NCBI RefSeq assembly: GCF_002868715.1 | Contig: NZ_PKLZ01000008.1 | Coordinates: 62,001 to 126,000, forward strand | Length of the DNA stretch: 64,000 nucleotides | Source: Kineobactrum sediminis | Lineage (GTDB): Bacteria > Pseudomonadota > Gammaproteobacteria > Pseudomonadales > Halieaceae | Direction: 5' to 3' | In this document: positions 61,748-64,000 of the stretch, one piece after another | Position numbering within the stretch: the first letter of the stretch is position 1 | Layout: each line of letters starts with the position of its first letter | Made by a program: the position numbers and the translations under genes | The notes under the pieces: model-generated | Seen by the model: the letters and a program-made list of their open reading frames with translations, nothing else | Databases searched by the model: none | What the model was told of the DNA's origin: nothing

Positions 61748-61826
61748 GGCTTTAACACCTCGGTAATTTTAGAGTTGATACGCTGCAAAGCCGCGCCTGG
61801 ATGCCCTGACCAGGTTATGTCTGCAT

Positions 61827-61859
61827 GTTATCTGGACAACTGACCAGATAACTTGTCCA
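61827..61859. promoter_or_regulatory. Nested palindromes, candidate MerR operator
   Basis: GTTATCTGG (61827–61835) is a perfect inverted match to CCAGATAAC (61844–61852). TGGACAA (61833–61839) is a perfect inverted match to TTGTCCA (61853–61859). A related CTGACCAGGTTATGT lies at 61806–61820. The sites sit in the 159-bp divergent region between the MerR-type gene and the sigma-factor gene. Confidence 0.55.
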
Positions 61860-61906
61860 ACTTTCGGCTCCGACACGTATACACAGCAAACCAGAAGGAG
61901 AGACTT

Positions 61907-63208
61907 GTGGATATACGGAAGATTGATACAGACGAAGGCGAACTCGAACAGCTGTTCGCACAAGCGCGCCGTTACCCATTACTCAGCGCGGCCCAGGAGC
62001 GTGACATCGACTCCAGCAAATGGCGGGCTGTCGAGGAGCTATTAAACCTGCTGATAAAAGCGCAGGGGGGCAGAAATATGCTGGGCGATCTGCTGCAGAG
62101 AACCGGTAGCCAGCCACCCGACGTCGCCGATTTTGCCAGCCGCGAACACCATTTCCTGCTGCGCCGGGAACTGGTGGACTATCTGCCTGGCGGCGCCCGG
62201 GTCACACAGCTGAAATTGTGTGCCAATGCCCTGACAGCGGATGAACGGGACGCTGCACTTGAGGCAGCCCAGGACATGAAGCTTCCGGCCAGCCTGGTCG
62301 TCGGCATCGGCGGACTCGTCGCACGCCACAATGGTCTGACGATCAAGTGTCGCGTGGCCGATGCCCTGGCCGCCTGGAGTGCGGCGGCCGATGACGGCCA
62401 GCTACAGGCGTCGCGCTATGCGCTCGATCACGCCAGCCTGGCACCGATCAAGCTGGCGCTTTCGCGCTTCAACCAGGCGCGGGATACGCTGACCCTGCAC
62501 AACCTGCGCCTGGTGTATTCCATTGCCGGCAAATACACCGGCAAGGGCGCGCCCTATCGCGACCTCATCCAGGAGGGAACCCTGGGCCTGATAAGAGCCG
62601 CCGAAAAGTTCGAGGCCGCCAAGGGCTACCGGTTCAGCACCTACAGCTACAACTGGATCTCACAGGCAGTTCGACGCTATGTCAACGACGGGGCGGCCCT
62701 GATTCGGTACCCGACACATGTGCGCGAGCAGGTCGGCAAGCTGTACCGGGAACGCAATGCGATCTGGTCAGCAACCGGCGAAGAGCCGCGCGAAGACGAG
62801 TTGGCCAGCGCTACAGGTATGGAGCCCGACAAAACCCGGCAGCTACGTCAGCTCAGGAATATGGCGGTGTCGTTGGATGCGCCGCGATTTGAAGACGAGG
62901 ATGATTCGCTAATCGACAGTTTTGATGGTGGTCCCTTTGAGGATATCGCCGCACCGGCGGAGTCGGCCTCTCTGCAACGCTGCCTGCTGCAGGAAATCGA
63001 GAGCCTTGAGCCAGCTGAAAAACAGGTGGTCATTGCGCGCTGGGGCTTGCATCAGGGGCCACCGCTAAGCCGGGCCGAAATTGCCGACCGTATGTCGGTC
63101 AGTCGGGAATGGGTACGGCAACTGGAGCGTTCAGCGCTGGAAAAGTTAAGCCACAATAGTGTCGTGCGCGCCGCTGCGCAGGATCACGGCAATCTGTCCC
63201 CGGCGTGA
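61907..63208 (+). CDS. Alternative sigma factor of the sigma70 family
   Basis: Directs RNA polymerase to a special promoter set. The 433-residue protein starts at GTG behind a strong AAGGAG; an open frame 18 codons longer crosses that site. A region 1.2-like start (RRYPLLSAAQERDID) is followed by about 150 residues without clear match. Region 2 (LTLHNLRLVYSIAGKYTGKG, LIQEGTLGLIRAAEKFEAAKGYRFSTYSYNWISQAVRRY) comes next, then region 3, and region 4.2 (LSRAEIADRMSVSREWVRQLERSALEKL). It is neither RpoD, RpoS nor RpoH by sequence. Divergence from a MerR-type gene suggests repression until light or stress. Confidence 0.88.
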   Translation: MDIRKIDTDEGELEQLFAQARRYPLLSAAQERDIDSSKWRAVEELLNLLIKAQGGRNMLGDLLQRTGSQPPDVADFASREHHFLLRRELVDYLPGGARVTQLKLCANALTADERDAALEAAQDMKLPASLVVGIGGLVARHNGLTIKCRVADALAAWSAAADDGQLQASRYALDHASLAPIKLALSRFNQARDTLTLHNLRLVYSIAGKYTGKGAPYRDLIQEGTLGLIRAAEKFEAAKGYRFSTYSYNWISQAVRRYVNDGAALIRYPTHVREQVGKLYRERNAIWSATGEEPREDELASATGMEPDKTRQLRQLRNMAVSLDAPRFEDEDDSLIDSFDGGPFEDIAAPAESASLQRCLLQEIESLEPAEKQVVIARWGLHQGPPLSRAEIADRMSVSREWVRQLERSALEKLSHNSVVRAAAQDHGNLSPA

Positions 63209-64000
63209 CCGTTGAAAATAGCGTCCAGGGCCGATTCCACATGAGGGTGACGAAAGCTGAAGCCGGCTTCAGTAAGGGCAGCGGGCAACACGCGCTGGCC
63301 GTTGAGCAACAGCTCATCGGCCATTTCGCCCAGCAGCAACCGCAATACCGGCCCAGGGACTGGCATGCCGGGCAACGTGCTGAAGTGGGCACGCATCGCC
63401 TCACAGAACTCCCGATGGGTGACAGGATTGGGCGCGGTGACGTTGAACACTCCATGCAACTGTTCTTCCTGCAACAGGAAGCGCATGGCCGCGACCACAT
63501 CCGCGCGGTGGACCCAGCTGAAATACTGGTCGCCGGTACCCGGCCAACTGGCAATCCCCATGCGAAAAGAGCGCGCCATATCAGTGAGGGCCCCACCTCC
63601 GGCATCGAGCACTACACCGAAACGCATGATACAGGTACGAATTCCACTGTCCGCCGCGCGCCCCGCTTCAGCTTCCCACTGCCGACACAGGTCGGCGGCA
63701 AAGCCGGAACCGACCGGCGCGCTTTCATCCAGCGGCTGCTCCCCCTGATGACCATAGATACCGATGGCACTGGCACTGAGAAATGCTGCGGGCTTTTGCT
63801 CCCGTTGCGCCAGGTAGTCAACCAGATTGCGGGTGGTTTCAGTGCGGCTGGCAACCAGCTCACGCTTGTAGGCCGCGTCCCAGCGTTTGCCCGCCAGAGA
63901 AGCACCGGCAAGATTGATCACCGCGTCTATGGGGGGGGCCAGGGGCACATCGTCCAACGCGCGCACGTAGCGGCAGGAAGCGCTATTGTCGTGAGCGCCG
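63184..64000 (-). CDS. TIGR01777-type SDR/epimerase-like protein, partial (5' end outside window)
   Basis: NAD(P)-dependent epimerase-like protein of unknown substrate. About 271 residues are visible; the open frame runs past base 64000, so the N-terminal Rossmann glycine motif (roughly 50 residues) is missing. Visible landmarks are DAVINLAGASLAGKRWDAAYKREL, SRTETTRNLVDYL, SASAIGIYGHQGEQPLDES, MRFGVVLDAGGGAL and the C-terminal GFSFRHPHVESALDAIF. Its 3' end overlaps that of the sigma-factor gene by 25 bp in convergent orientation. Homologues are often encoded beside photolyase genes and MerR regulators. Confidence 0.88.
   Translation of the reverse strand, partial: GAHDNSASCRYVRALDDVPLAPPIDAVINLAGASLAGKRWDAAYKRELVASRTETTRNLVDYLAQREQKPAAFLSASAIGIYGHQGEQPLDESAPVGSGFAADLCRQWEAEAGRAADSGIRTCIMRFGVVLDAGGGALTDMARSFRMGIASWPGTGDQYFSWVHRADVVAAMRFLLQEEQLHGVFNVTAPNPVTHREFCEAMRAHFSTLPGMPVPGPVLRLLLGEMADELLLNGQRVLPAALTEAGFSFRHPHVESALDAIFNGHAGDRLP

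Overview
The window is chromosomal DNA of a GC-rich, probably marine, gammaproteobacterium. It resembles the Pseudomonas/Cellvibrionales/Halieaceae side of the class. The evidence is gene order, namely tRNA-Leu–tig–clpP–clpX–lon–hupB–ppiD and rpmF–fabD–fabG–acpP–fabF–pabC–mltG–tmk–holB–pilZ. Two large TonB-dependent receptors and RNase E catalytic residues that fall at the E. coli numbering (D303, D346, C404, C407) agree with this. Species cannot be fixed from the sequence alone.

Layout. 1–9.3 kb, minus strand: protein quality control and chromatin (tRNA-Leu, tig, clpP, clpX, lon with a sigma32-like promoter, hupB with a sigma70 promoter, ppiD, and a partial D-3-phosphoglycerate dehydrogenase). 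9.4–11 kb: a GH84-type glycosidase, then a plus-strand intergenic region folding into four successive hairpins and ending in an intrinsic terminator, a candidate small RNA. 11–19.3 kb, minus strand: cell-envelope, fatty-acid and DNA-replication operon from yceD and rpmF to pilZ. plsX and fabH, usual members of this cluster, are absent. 19.4–24.7 kb: yceF, rluC, and rne with a strong promoter about 570 bp upstream of its start codon, then tRNA-Ser.

24.7–26.6 kb: acpH and a CDF cation exporter, whose stop codons both lie inside copies of one REP/REPIN-like palindrome. 26.6–32.8 kb: a catabolic locus (LLM flavin monooxygenase, TonB-dependent receptor, gluconate-dehydrogenase-type small subunit and GMC oxidoreductase on minus; a MaoC hydratase divergent). 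32.9–39.4 kb: a phosphate-scavenging locus (TonB-dependent receptor plus two-propeller phytase lipoprotein on minus; a secreted metallophosphatase divergent) with 11-bp-phased PhoB-like half-sites in the shared promoter region. 39.4–41.6 kb: ArsJ and its partner GAPDH, an arsenate-resistance pair sitting next to the phosphate locus.

41.8–55.6 kb: cfa, an overlapping transporter/RNA-binding/DUF1456 trio, yccA, tusDCB and tusE, trmA, a pterin dehydratase, a nuclease-like protein of unknown role, an all-alpha dUTPase, a large MscS-family channel and a small cytochrome c. 56–60.7 kb: tRNA-Leu(UAA), an AsmA-like protein, an NSS-type sodium symporter and a 57-residue membrane protein. 60.7–64 kb: a MerR-type repressor divergent from a sigma70-family factor around nested palindromes, and a TIGR01777-type SDR, which together look like a light- or stress-responsive control module.

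Coordinates were worked out by hand. Start codons were chosen from ribosome-binding sites, overlaps and family alignments from memory; where I am unsure, the entry says so.
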